Source: an uncultured bacterium (GTDB lineage: Bacteria > Actinomycetota > Actinomycetes > S36-B12). From it: DNA of 7,574 nt. The number at the start of each line of letters is the position of its first letter. Position 1 is the first letter of the stretch. The DNA lies in contig CAJAKT010000098.1 in NCBI GenBank assembly GCA_903940375.1, forward strand, positions 1 to 7,574, written 5' to 3'. The notes under the pieces are model-generated. The model was not told where the DNA came from, did no database searches, and was given only the letters and a program-made list of their open reading frames with translations. The position numbers were made by a program, and so were the translations under genes. Shown in pieces: positions 1 to 6,881 of this stretch.

Positions 1-23
1 GCATTTGGGGCGGAGGGGCAGGC

Positions 24-30
24 GAGAGGA
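24..30 (+). promoter_or_regulatory. Shine-Dalgarno site deciding the exporter start
   Basis: GAGAGGA lies 7 bases before GTG at 38. It supports that start over the TTG at position 5, which has only 4 bases of window upstream and would place this site inside the coding region. Confidence 0.7.
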
Positions 31-37
31 TGTAGGC

Positions 38-796
38 GTGCCGGAGACGTGGACACCGCTCGTCCTGATCATCGTGATCACGGCGGTATTCCTCTACGGG
101 TTCTCGAAGACGGCGATGCCGGTTGCCGGTGTGCTCGCAGGGCCGTTGCTTGCCGCGACCCTCGGCGCGACCGCTGCCTCCGGACTCATGGTTCCCCTGC
201 TGGTGCTCGGCGACCTGTTCGCCCTTGCGCGGTATCGGCAGCATGCGGACTGGGGGCTGATCCGACGGCTGGTGCCCGGGGTGCTCCTCGGATTCGCCAT
301 CACGGCCGTGCTCTTCCGGGTCCTCCCGGTGTCGGTTCTGGGCCGCATCATCGGCGTGCTGATCCTGGCCTCACTGGCGCTTGAGATGTGGCGTCGTCGG
401 ACTGAGGGTGAGAGCCATCGAGAGCTGGCGCCGATGACGTCCAGGACCGGGATCGCCTTCTTCGGCACGCTGGCGGGAATGACGACCATGGCCGCCAATG
501 CGGGCGGCACCGCCATGACGCTCTATCTCGTGAAGATGCGCGTCTCGATGCTCGCTTTCATGGGGACGTCGGCATGGTTCTTCTTCGTCCTCAACCTCAT
601 CAAGATCCCGATCATCGGTGGACTGGGGTTCATCACGCGGGACACGCTGGTGGCCGACCTGTGGCTCGCTCCGGTGCTGGTGATGGGGGTCTTCGTCGGC
701 ATCGCGGTGTTCAAGCGCATGAACGAACGGGTATTCACGGCCGTCGCTCTGGGGCTCAGCGGCGTGGCGGCGCTCTGGCTGATCGTGCACGGCTGA
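38..796 (+). CDS. TauE/SafE-family membrane exporter
   Basis: A 252-residue multi-pass membrane protein resembling the sulfite exporter TauE/SafE family, whose members move small, often sulfur-containing, organic or inorganic anions out of the cell. The sequence shows two related hydrophobic halves. The first has a glycine/alanine-rich helix pair (about residues 29-58) followed by a G-D-x(5)-R-Y-R segment (58-67). The second has a G-M-T-T-M-A-A-N-A-G-G-T segment (147-158). A charged, probably cytoplasmic linker lies between them. The length fits the family (about 240-270). I chose GTG at 38 because GAGAGGA (24-30) lies 7 bases upstream, and because the protein then begins just before the first hydrophobic helix. 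The TTG at 5 would add an arginine-rich stretch and has no visible ribosome binding site. The substrate cannot be read from sequence. The SDR gene follows after 26 bases. Confidence 0.85.
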   Translation: MPETWTPLVLIIVITAVFLYGFSKTAMPVAGVLAGPLLAATLGATAASGLMVPLLVLGDLFALARYRQHADWGLIRRLVPGVLLGFAITAVLFRVLPVSVLGRIIGVLILASLALEMWRRRTEGESHRELAPMTSRTGIAFFGTLAGMTTMAANAGGTAMTLYLVKMRVSMLAFMGTSAWFFFVLNLIKIPIIGGLGFITRDTLVADLWLAPVLVMGVFVGIAVFKRMNERVFTAVALGLSGVAALWLIVHG

Positions 797-810
797 TCGT
801 CGGTGGCTGC

Positions 811-822
811 CAGACTTCCGGC
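811..822 (+). promoter_or_regulatory. possible leaderless -10 element before the SDR gene
   Basis: CAGACT (811-816) sits 6 bases before ATG at 823. Actinobacterial -10 elements follow TANNNT, and in leaderless genes the start codon is the first transcribed base. This hexamer keeps the A at position 2 and the T at position 6 but lacks the first T. No good Shine-Dalgarno sequence precedes the ATG, which is the main support for this reading. I saw no convincing -35. Confidence 0.35.
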
Positions 823-1617
823 ATGACGGTTCTCAGTGGCGATGTGCTCGCCGGCAAGATCGTGTTCATCAGTGGGGGGACGCAGGGCATCGGCGCGGCT
901 GCTGCGCGAACGGCGGCGGCGTGTGGTGCCGCTGCAGTCGTGGTGACCGGGCGGCGTCCGGAGGTGGCCGAGGCGATCATTGATGAACTGGATGTGCTTG
1001 GCACCGAGCCACTCTTCGTTCGAGCCGACGTAGCCGACGTGGAGCAGGCGATCGAATCAGTGCTTGCCACCGTCGAGGCCTTCGGCCGAGTCGACTGTGT
1101 GGTGAATGCCGCAGGTTTCACGGAGCGGGGGTCCCTGCTCGACACGACTCCGGAGATGTTCGAGACCCACGTGGCCGTGAACCTCAGGGCTCCGTTCTTC
1201 ATCATGCAGGCCGCTGTGCGAGACATGCTCGGGCGCTCAGCACCGGGCACGATCGTCAACGTCGGGAGCATCTCGCAGCACGCGGGCACGTCATACCTGG
1301 CGCCCTACGTGGCGGCCAAGGGTGGCCTGGCCAGTTTGACGCGCAATGTCGCCCATGCACATCGATCCGATCGCATCCGGGTGAACTGCCTGAACATCGG
1401 CTGGACGGCAACGGAGGGTGAGGATGTGGTCCAGCGGCGGTTCCACGGTGCGGTCGACGGCTGGCTCGATCAGGCCGGCCGCGACATGCCGGCGGGCCGT
1501 CTCGGGGACCCGGCGGAGATCGCCGACATGATCGCCTACCTGCTGTCCGACGGCTCAGGGGTCGTCACGGGATCGGTCATCGACTGGGACCAGACCGTCA
1601 TCGGCGGCCAGGGCTAG
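823..1617 (+). CDS. SDR-family oxidoreductase
   Basis: A 264-residue classical short-chain dehydrogenase/reductase, a cytoplasmic NAD(P)-dependent oxidoreductase. Visible features in order: the cofactor loop S-G-G-T-Q-G-I-G (17-24, family TGxxxGxG); Arg44-Arg45 at the end of the second strand with no acidic residue there, which favours NADP(H) over NAD(H) (inference); Asp69; N-A-A-G (95-98); and the catalytic tetrad Asn120, Ser149, Tyr162, Lys166 (Y-V-A-A-K). The usual Pro-Gly after strand six is replaced by N-I-G-W-T (191-195), and the C-terminus ends in a D-W-D-Q-T-V-I-G-G segment. These may mark a subfamily. ATG 823 is chosen because it places the Rossmann motif at the usual distance from the N-terminus; the reading frame stays open upstream, but only through the end of the exporter gene. 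The substrate is unknown. It could be a general sugar, polyol or hydroxy-acid dehydrogenase. Confidence 0.9.
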   Translation: MTVLSGDVLAGKIVFISGGTQGIGAAAARTAAACGAAAVVVTGRRPEVAEAIIDELDVLGTEPLFVRADVADVEQAIESVLATVEAFGRVDCVVNAAGFTERGSLLDTTPEMFETHVAVNLRAPFFIMQAAVRDMLGRSAPGTIVNVGSISQHAGTSYLAPYVAAKGGLASLTRNVAHAHRSDRIRVNCLNIGWTATEGEDVVQRRFHGAVDGWLDQAGRDMPAGRLGDPAEIADMIAYLLSDGSGVVTGSVIDWDQTVIGGQG

Positions 1618-1627
1618 CTCGGGTGAT

Positions 1628-1671
1628 GCGGGACGTCCCCGCGCGTGGCGGTACCGGGGGCGGCGGCCCGG
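1628..1671 (+). other. two small GC-rich inverted repeats in the SDR-perM gap
   Basis: The 72-bp gap between the SDR stop and perM holds two inverted repeats. GCGGG/CCCGC (1628-1632 and 1638-1642, 5-base loop) contains the perfect palindrome GGGACGTCCC at 1630-1639. CCGGG/CCCGG (1654-1658 and 1667-1671) has an 8-base loop. No T-run follows either, so neither is a standard intrinsic terminator. Actinobacteria may use hairpins without a U-tract to end transcripts, and the palindrome could alternatively be a regulator site. In GC-rich DNA, stems this short can arise by chance. Confidence 0.3.
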
Positions 1672-1677
1672 AACTGA

Positions 1678-1689
1678 GATTCTGGGCGG
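1678..1689 (+). promoter_or_regulatory. possible leaderless -10 element before perM
   Basis: GATTCT (1678-1683) lies 6 bases before GTG at 1690. It keeps the A and final T of the actinobacterial TANNNT consensus but not the first T. The bases between it and the start (GGGCGG) are not a credible Shine-Dalgarno sequence. This would make perM the first gene of a transcript shared with the next membrane gene. Confidence 0.3.
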
Positions 1690-3012
1690 GTGACCGCCCC
1701 GACCCTGCCGCCGACTGCGCCTGAGCGGCAGCCTGGCGCTGCGGACCGGCCCGCAACCCGGCGACTGACGGGTGCACTGGCCGGGGCGCGGTCGCGACTG
1801 CGAGCGGCCGGGAGCGGGCGGTCGTCTGCTCCCTGGGTTGTCGGGCCCCTTGCGGCCCTGTGGGCAGCGGCAATCGGCCTGGCCATCGCGGCTGTGCCCA
1901 TGCTCATTGTCTGGATGGCCACGCCGTCGTCGGGTCTCACGTGGCTGGAGTCACTGCGGGTGGCTGGCCTGCTCTGGGTCGTCGCCCATGGCGCACCGGT
2001 GGTCATCGGCGTCGTGACGTACTCCTTGGTCCCGTGGGGCCTCGCGCTCATCCCGCTGCTGCTGCTGGGCTACGCCGGCGGCTGGGCGGCACGCAGATCC
2101 GGAGCGGTAGAGCCGCGGCAGACGCTCCTGCTCGTCCTGTCCGGTGCGGCGAGCTATGCGGTTCTGGTCGCGATCGTCGGTGCCGTCGTGGGCCGCTCCG
2201 GGTCATCCGTCAGCCTGGTCCCCGCAATCGGATACGCGCTGGTGCTGGCTGTGCTGGGCCTGGGCTGGGGCGCCGTGCGGTTTGCGCGACGCGAGGCCGA
2301 CGTCGTCGCGCTGCCCTCATGGCTCGACGTCGTGCTGCGCTCCGGCATCGCCGCTGCCGTTGCCCTCGTGGGTGTCGGGGCGGTGGCTGCTGCTGCCTCG
2401 CTTCTCCTGCATGTCGACGATGCGGTCACGATGACGCAGTCCCTGCACACCGGGCTCTGGGGTGGTCTTGGCCTGCTGCTTCTGGGGCTCGCCTATGCAC
2501 CCGTGCTGGCGGTCTGGGGAACGGCGTATGCCGTCGGAGCCGGTGTCGTGATCGCACCCGCGGTCACGGTGTCTCCATTCATCGCGGTCACTGCACCGAC
2601 CCAACTGCCGCCGTTCCCGCTGCTCGCGGCCCTCCCGCAGACGGCCAGCCCGATCGCCTGGGCGCTGCCCCTGACCGGGATCCTGGCGGGCATCCTCGCC
2701 GGCATCATGATCGGACGTCGTGCTCGGCAGGAGCCCCGCCTGGTCCGGCTCGTGATGGCGGTCGGCGCGGCAGCGGTGGCCGGAGTGGCCCTGGCCGCTG
2801 CAGCCTTCCTCGCTGCTGGCTCGCTCGGCGACCTGCGCCTGGCGCACATCGGACCGTCACCGCTCACGCTCGGAGTGCTCACGGCCGTGCTGGTGGTTCT
2901 CGGCGCGGTGCCGAGTGCCGTCATGCCAGCACCGCCCGCCCGTCCGCAGCTCGCCGTGGCCGAGCCGGCCGAGGCCGAGGAGCCGGCCGGTACCCTCGAC
3001 GAAAACCTGTGA
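1690..3012 (+). CDS. perM: PerM-like (DUF6350) cell-division membrane protein
   Basis: A 440-residue integral membrane protein, very close in size to M. tuberculosis Rv0955/PerM (about 455), and like it placed directly upstream of purN-purH. Mycobacterial PerM is reported to support cell division during infection, partly by stabilising divisome protein FtsB; transfer of that role here is inference. A basic, Pro/Ala-rich N-terminal tail (1-48) precedes roughly nine to ten hydrophobic helices. W-V-V-A-H-G (96-101) and a nearby Y-S-L-V-P-W-G-L segment look typical of the family. The C-terminus is a Pro/Ala/Glu-rich tail of about 35 residues, probably cytoplasmic and disordered. GTG 1690 is the likely start: the next methionine is residue 71, inside the first membrane segment. 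No Shine-Dalgarno precedes it. The family call rests on topology, motifs as I remember them, and gene order. Confidence 0.75.
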   Translation: MTAPTLPPTAPERQPGAADRPATRRLTGALAGARSRLRAAGSGRSSAPWVVGPLAALWAAAIGLAIAAVPMLIVWMATPSSGLTWLESLRVAGLLWVVAHGAPVVIGVVTYSLVPWGLALIPLLLLGYAGGWAARRSGAVEPRQTLLLVLSGAASYAVLVAIVGAVVGRSGSSVSLVPAIGYALVLAVLGLGWGAVRFARREADVVALPSWLDVVLRSGIAAAVALVGVGAVAAAASLLLHVDDAVTMTQSLHTGLWGGLGLLLLGLAYAPVLAVWGTAYAVGAGVVIAPAVTVSPFIAVTAPTQLPPFPLLAALPQTASPIAWALPLTGILAGILAGIMIGRRARQEPRLVRLVMAVGAAAVAGVALAAAAFLAAGSLGDLRLAHIGPSPLTLGVLTAVLVVLGAVPSAVMPAPPARPQLAVAEPAEAEEPAGTLDENL

Positions 3013-3017
3013 GAGGA
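3011..3017 (+). promoter_or_regulatory. Shine-Dalgarno site overlapping the perM stop
   Basis: GAGAGGA lies 7 bases before ATG 3025, and its first two bases are the last two of the perM TGA stop (3010-3012). Ribosomes finishing perM would sit on this site, so translation of the two genes is probably coupled. Confidence 0.75.
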
Positions 3018-3024
3018 CGAGCCC

Positions 3025-3738
3025 ATGGCTGACCAGACCCCGTCTGTCCCTGCTGGCCCGCGTGTCGATGTCGGTGCAGCCGTGTCGTGGGCGTTTGACC
3101 GGTTCAAGGCGAATGCTGCAGCGTTCGTGGGTCTGGCCGCCGTCGTCACCGTGATCCAACTGGTGCAGCAGGTCGGTACCCGGCCCCTCCAGAACATCCT
3201 CGTCGACTGTTCCAATCCGGACAGCCCCGGTCAGATCAACGCGTGCACAGCGGCGGTCGGGCTGAGCGCCATCGCTGCGATCGTCATCGCCCTCGTGTTC
3301 TCACTGCTCGCCTTCATCGCGCAGATCGGGGTGCAGCGTGCCGCGATCCGCAGCACCCAGGGGATCACGCCGAATTTCTCCGAGATGTTCACGACTCAGT
3401 ACCTCGGTCGCTACATCCTGTTCGTCATTGCCTTCGCGATCCTGTTCGTCGTCGGCCTGGCGCTGTGCATCCTGCCCGGACTGGCGGTGCTGTTCCTGCT
3501 GCAACTGGGCCCGTACTACATCCTCGACAAGGGCATGAGCGTCGGTGATGCCATGAAGGCCAGCGTCTCTGCGGTCACCAAGAACATCGGTCCCGCGATC
3601 ATCATGACCCTGATCAACGGCCTGGTGGCGATCCTTGGCGGCATGTTCCTCGGGATCCTCACCCTGGTGACACTGCCGTTCGCATGCCTGTTCACGGCGC
3701 ACATGTACCGGCAGTTCAACCGGGAGCCGGTGGCCTGA
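3025..3738 (+). CDS. multi-pass integral membrane protein, function unknown
   Basis: A 237-residue protein I cannot assign to a named gene. It begins with a short Pro-rich cytoplasmic stretch, then A-F-D-R-F-K-A-N (23-30), an amphipathic lead-in seen in DUF975/YciC-like and related membrane families. Hydrophobic segments fall near residues 32-50, 77-103, 129-160 (probably two passes) and 188-225. The segment D-K-G-M-S-V-G-D-A-M-K-A-S (168-180) between the later helices is also typical of those families. Two cysteines (62, 74) lie in the loop between the first two helices, which could be extracytoplasmic and disulfide-bonded (inference). No enzymatic motif is visible. The gene starts 12 bases after perM with an overlapping ribosome binding site, so it is probably co-expressed with perM and might act with it in the envelope. 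Confidence 0.85.
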   Translation: MADQTPSVPAGPRVDVGAAVSWAFDRFKANAAAFVGLAAVVTVIQLVQQVGTRPLQNILVDCSNPDSPGQINACTAAVGLSAIAAIVIALVFSLLAFIAQIGVQRAAIRSTQGITPNFSEMFTTQYLGRYILFVIAFAILFVVGLALCILPGLAVLFLLQLGPYYILDKGMSVGDAMKASVSAVTKNIGPAIIMTLINGLVAILGGMFLGILTLVTLPFACLFTAHMYRQFNREPVA

Positions 3739-3767
3739 CCGGATCGGCCATGCCCTCGCCACGCGGA

Positions 3768-3780
3768 TAGGGTTGCAGAC
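3768..3780 (+). promoter_or_regulatory. leaderless promoter -10 for purN
   Basis: TAGGGT (3768-3773) matches the actinobacterial TANNNT -10 consensus and is followed by 7 bases and then GTG at 3781. No Shine-Dalgarno sequence is present in this stretch. Together these predict that transcription starts at or within a base of the GTG, giving a leaderless purN-purH mRNA. I could not identify a -35 hexamer at normal spacing. With no 5' leader, a riboswitch controlling purN is unlikely. Confidence 0.65.
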
Positions 3781-4356
3781 GTGTCCGCTCGCATAGTCGT
3801 GCTCGCCTCTGGATCGGGCACGTTGCTGCAGAGCCTGATCGATGCGGTTGCCGCAGGCGAGCTTGACGCGGAGATCGTGTCGGTGGGCAGTGACACCGCG
3901 GATGCAGTGGCCCTCAGCCGGGCAGCGGCGGCCGGCATCGGAACATTCGTCGAGAATCCGGCCAGCTACGCCAGCCGTGATGCATGGAACGAGGCCATGA
4001 CCGCCCGGCTACTCGACCTCGATCCGGACTGGATCGTCAGCGCCGGCTTCATGCGAATCCTCGGCCCGGCTTTCGTCGATGCCTTCCCGCGACAGATTCT
4101 CAACACCCACCCGGCACTGCTGCCGTCGTTCCCGGGGGCGCATGCGGTGCGTGATGCGATGGCCTACGGCGTCACCGTGACCGGCTGCACCGTCCACCTC
4201 GTCGACCACGGCGTGGACACGGGCCCGATCCTGGCCCAGGTCGCCGTTGCTGTCCGACCGGATGACAACGAAGAGTCACTGCACGAACGGATCAAGGAAC
4301 AGGAACGCCCACTGCTGGTGGCGACACTGGCGCGACTGATCGGAGAGCACGCGTGA
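3781..4356 (+). CDS. purN: phosphoribosylglycinamide formyltransferase
   Basis: A 191-residue GAR transformylase (folate-dependent, cytoplasmic). It transfers the formyl group of 10-formyltetrahydrofolate to GAR, giving FGAR, the third step of de novo purine synthesis. The phosphate-binding loop A-S-G-S-G-T (9-14) opens the protein. The catalytic residues Asn108, His110 and Asp146 align with E. coli Asn106, His108 and Asp144, in N-T-H-P-A-L-L-P-S-F (108-117) and H-L-V-D-H-G-V-D-T-G-P-I (139-150). Length is slightly under the usual 200-215 and no core motif is missing. GTG 3781 is chosen because it puts the G-S-G-T loop at the usual position and fits the leaderless promoter just upstream. The stop overlaps the purH start by four bases, so the two are translated together. 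Confidence 0.97.
   Translation: MSARIVVLASGSGTLLQSLIDAVAAGELDAEIVSVGSDTADAVALSRAAAAGIGTFVENPASYASRDAWNEAMTARLLDLDPDWIVSAGFMRILGPAFVDAFPRQILNTHPALLPSFPGAHAVRDAMAYGVTVTGCTVHLVDHGVDTGPILAQVAVAVRPDDNEESLHERIKEQERPLLVATLARLIGEHA
4342..4347 (+). promoter_or_regulatory. purH ribosome binding site inside the purN end
   Basis: GGAGAG lies 5 bases before the purH GTG at 4353, within the last codons of purN. With the GTGA start/stop overlap (4353-4356) it indicates translational coupling of purN and purH. Confidence 0.7.
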
Positions 4357-5921
4357 GCGACGACAGCAGGCGCCATGTACGCCGGGCCCTTGTCTCGGTG
4401 TACGACAAGTCGGGCCTCGAGGAGCTCGCGCGGGGACTGTCACTCGCGGGAATCGAGATCGTCTCGACGGGCTCCACGGCCAGCACGATCGCCGCCGCCG
4501 GTGTCCCGGTAACGGCGGTTGGTGATGTCACGGGGTTTCCCGAGACACTCGATGGCCGCGTGAAGACACTGCACCCGCATATCCATGGCGGCCTCCTCGC
4601 CGACCTGCGCAAGGACTCCCACCGCGAGCAGCTCGAGGATCTCGGCATCCTCGCCTTCGAACTGGTCGTCGTGAACCTCTACCCGTTCGAGCAGACGGTT
4701 GCGTCGGGCGCGACCATCGACGAGTGTGTCGAGCAGATCGACATCGGCGGGCCGGCAATGGTCCGGGCCTCGGCGAAGAACTACGCCAACGTTGCGATCG
4801 TCACGTCGCCCACCCGTTACGCCGATGTCCTCGAGGCGGTGGCAGCGGGCGGATTCACCCTCGAGCAGCGCGCATCCCTGGCCGTCGAGGCATTCGCGCA
4901 TACCGCGACGTACGACATCGCCGTTGCCTCCTGGCTGGGGAACGTCGTCGCTCCTGATCCGGAGGGTGATGGCTTCCCGCGGTGGATGGGCGCCGCATGG
5001 CATCGCGGTGACGTGCTTCGCTATGGCGAGAACCCGCATCAGCGAGCCGCGGTCTACCTCTCCGCCCATCACGAGCCGGCGCTTGCCGGTGCCGTGCAGC
5101 TGCAGGGCAAGCAGATGTCCTACAACAACTTCGTCGACGCGGATGCGGCTCGCCGCGCAGCGTTCGACCACCTCGAGCCGGCCGTGGCCATCATCAAGCA
5201 CGCGAACCCGTGCGGCATCGCCGTGGGCGCCGACATTTCGGAGGCCTACCGTCGCGCGTTCCAGACCGATCCCGTATCCGCCTTTGGCGGCGTGGTGGCG
5301 GCCAACCGCGAGGTCACGGTCGCGATGGCGGAGGCGATGGCCGACGTCTTCACTGAGGTCGTAGTGGCACCCTCATACGAAGCGGCTGCGCTGGAGGTGC
5401 TTGCTGCGAAGAAGAACCTGCGCGTCCTGCAGGTGGCCGGACCGCACATGGGCACCCGAATCGAGTCACGCTCGATCTCTGGCGGAGTGCTGGTGCAGGC
5501 CGCCGATGCTGTCGACGCCGAGGGCGACGATCCCGCGACCTGGCAGCTCGTCAGCGGTGCGGCCGTCGACGAGCAGACCATGCGCGATCTCGAGTTCGCC
5601 TGGCGGGCCTGCCGGTCGGTGAAGTCCAACGCCATCCTGCTCGCCAAGGACGGCGCGGCGGTCGGCGTCGGCATGGGCCAGGTCAACCGCGTCGACTCCG
5701 CCCGCCTCTCCGTGGAGCGCGCTGGCGCGCGAGCTGCTGGCTCCGTTGCGGCATCCGATGCGTTCTTCCCCTTCGCCGACGGCCTTCAGGTCCTCCTCGA
5801 CGCCGGCATCCGGGCCGTCGTACAGCCTGGGGGCTCGGTGCGTGACGAAGAGGTGTTCGAGGCAGCCCGCACGGCTGGCGTGACGATGTACGTCACCGGC
5901 ACGCGCCACTTCTTCCACTAG
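4353..5921 (+). CDS. purH: bifunctional AICAR transformylase / IMP cyclohydrolase
   Basis: A 522-residue cytoplasmic enzyme catalysing the last two steps to IMP: formylation of AICAR with 10-formyltetrahydrofolate, then ring closure. The N-terminal MGS-like cyclohydrolase domain (about 11-150) shows S-V-Y-D-K-S-G (15-21), S-T-G-S-T (38-42) and G-R-V-K-T-L-H-P (68-75). The transformylase part shows R-Y-G-E-N-P-H-Q (223-230) and the catalytic Lys282-His283 in K-H-A-N-P-C-G (282-288). It ends with the typical S-D-A-F-F-P-F segment, a Q-P-G-G-S-V-R-D-E-E segment and a terminal T-G-T-R-H-F-F-H. The length matches the family and nothing appears broken. Start GTG 4353 overlaps the purN stop and has its own Shine-Dalgarno. 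The stop codon is followed immediately by the start of the transporter gene. Confidence 0.98.
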   Translation: MSDDSRRHVRRALVSVYDKSGLEELARGLSLAGIEIVSTGSTASTIAAAGVPVTAVGDVTGFPETLDGRVKTLHPHIHGGLLADLRKDSHREQLEDLGILAFELVVVNLYPFEQTVASGATIDECVEQIDIGGPAMVRASAKNYANVAIVTSPTRYADVLEAVAAGGFTLEQRASLAVEAFAHTATYDIAVASWLGNVVAPDPEGDGFPRWMGAAWHRGDVLRYGENPHQRAAVYLSAHHEPALAGAVQLQGKQMSYNNFVDADAARRAAFDHLEPAVAIIKHANPCGIAVGADISEAYRRAFQTDPVSAFGGVVAANREVTVAMAEAMADVFTEVVVAPSYEAAALEVLAAKKNLRVLQVAGPHMGTRIESRSISGGVLVQAADAVDAEGDDPATWQLVSGAAVDEQTMRDLEFAWRACRSVKSNAILLAKDGAAVGVGMGQVNRVDSARLSVERAGARAAGSVAASDAFFPFADGLQVLLDAGIRAVVQPGGSVRDEEVFEAARTAGVTMYVTGTRHFFH

Positions 5922-6872
5922 ATGGCATCGCCCGTATTCGTCCGGCGCAGTATCCCGCTGGTCGCCGCCTTCATCGGCGGATCGCTGTCGGCCCTTCAGT
6001 CGCGCATGAACGGCCAGCTGGCCGTGCACGTGGGTGACGGACTCGAGGCGGCGCTGTTCAGCTTCGGATCGGGCCTCGTGATTCTGACGATCATGGTGCT
6101 GTTCGTGCGATCCATCCGTGAGGGTGTCGCTCGCGTTCCCGCTGCGGTGCGTGCGGGCTCCCTGCGGTGGTGGCAGGTCATGGGCGGCGTCCTGGGCGGC
6201 TATTTCGTCGCCGTGCAGAGCGGCACGGTGCCGGTGCTGGGGGTGGCCATCTTCATGGTTGCCATCGTCGCGGGCCAGAGCGGAAGCTCGCTCGTGGTGG
6301 ACCGTGTCGGGCTGGGTCCCGCGGGGCGACAGTCGATAACCGTGGCCCGAGTCGTCTCGGCGATCCTTGCCATCGCTGCCGTCGCCCTCGCGGTCTCGGA
6401 TCGGGTATCCGCAGGCTCGCTGTCGATCGTGGCGGTGCTGTTCGCGTTGAGCGCCGGCATCCTGATCGCCGTGCAGGCGGCCATCAACGGACGGGTCGCC
6501 AGAGCGGCTCAGCACCCCATGTCGGCGACGTTCCTGAACTTCCTGTTCGGCACGGTCGCACTCGCCGTGGCGTTCGGCCTGTCGTGGGCGTTCACCGATG
6601 TCGACCCCGGTGTCCTCACCGGCGCCCCGTGGTGGGCCTACCTCGGCGGGGTCGTGGGGATCGTCTTCATCGCCGTCGCCGTCTGGGTTGTTCCGATCGT
6701 GGGAGTGCTCGTCTACGCGCTGACGTCCATCGCTGGTCAGCTGTTCGGTGCCCTGGCGCTGGATGTCGTGGCGCCCACGTCCGGAACCGAACTGGTGTGG
6801 AACCTCGTGGCGGGCGTGCTGCTCGCATTCGTGGCCGTCGTCGTTGCCTCCCGCGGACGCAGTCGGACCTAG
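5922..6872 (+). CDS. DMT-superfamily transporter, YdcZ/DUF606 type, two fused repeats
   Basis: A 316-residue membrane protein with about ten hydrophobic helices, resembling the YdcZ/DUF606 branch of the drug/metabolite transporter superfamily. Single-domain members are about 140-150 residues; this one holds two copies. The signature Q-x3-N-G occurs at residues 26-31 and again at 185-190, a spacing of 159 residues, half the protein, and each is followed by a similar helix rich in small residues and Phe. The substrate is unknown. The ATG directly follows the purH TAG (TAGATG) with no Shine-Dalgarno and no -10 hexamer at leaderless spacing, so translation probably depends on ribosomes finishing purH. 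Being embedded between purH and folD hints at a metabolite of those pathways, but adjacency alone is weak evidence. No substrate-specific residues can be read. Confidence 0.85.
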   Translation: MASPVFVRRSIPLVAAFIGGSLSALQSRMNGQLAVHVGDGLEAALFSFGSGLVILTIMVLFVRSIREGVARVPAAVRAGSLRWWQVMGGVLGGYFVAVQSGTVPVLGVAIFMVAIVAGQSGSSLVVDRVGLGPAGRQSITVARVVSAILAIAAVALAVSDRVSAGSLSIVAVLFALSAGILIAVQAAINGRVARAAQHPMSATFLNFLFGTVALAVAFGLSWAFTDVDPGVLTGAPWWAYLGGVVGIVFIAVAVWVVPIVGVLVYALTSIAGQLFGALALDVVAPTSGTELVWNLVAGVLLAFVAVVVASRGRSRT

Positions 6873-6881
6873 CCTCCGTGC

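Noticed and set aside
5..37. TTG start for the exporter at position 5
   Set aside because: It adds an arginine-rich stretch and ignores the well-spaced Shine-Dalgarno before GTG 38.
574..822. Upstream extension of the SDR frame to an ATG at 574
   Set aside because: It would overlap most of the exporter's second half and put over 80 non-homologous residues ahead of the Rossmann motif. ATG 823 gives the normal SDR N-terminus.
1860..3032. A 390-codon + strand frame inside perM
   Set aside because: Its translation is Arg/Gly/Cys-rich without membrane segments or motifs, while the overlapping frame gives a coherent hydrophobic PerM-like protein.
3731..3750. TGGCC/GGCCA inverted repeat around the stop of the membrane gene as a terminator
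   Set aside because: It has only 5 base pairs, a 10-base loop and no T-run, so it is too weak to call in GC-rich DNA.
3739..3780. A purine riboswitch ahead of purN
   Set aside because: The gap is only 42 bases, too short for a purine or related aptamer, and the start looks leaderless.
4440..5201. A 253-codon minus-strand frame opposite purH
   Set aside because: It is antisense to strongly conserved purH coding sequence, with no recognisable domain and no ribosome binding site considered convincing.
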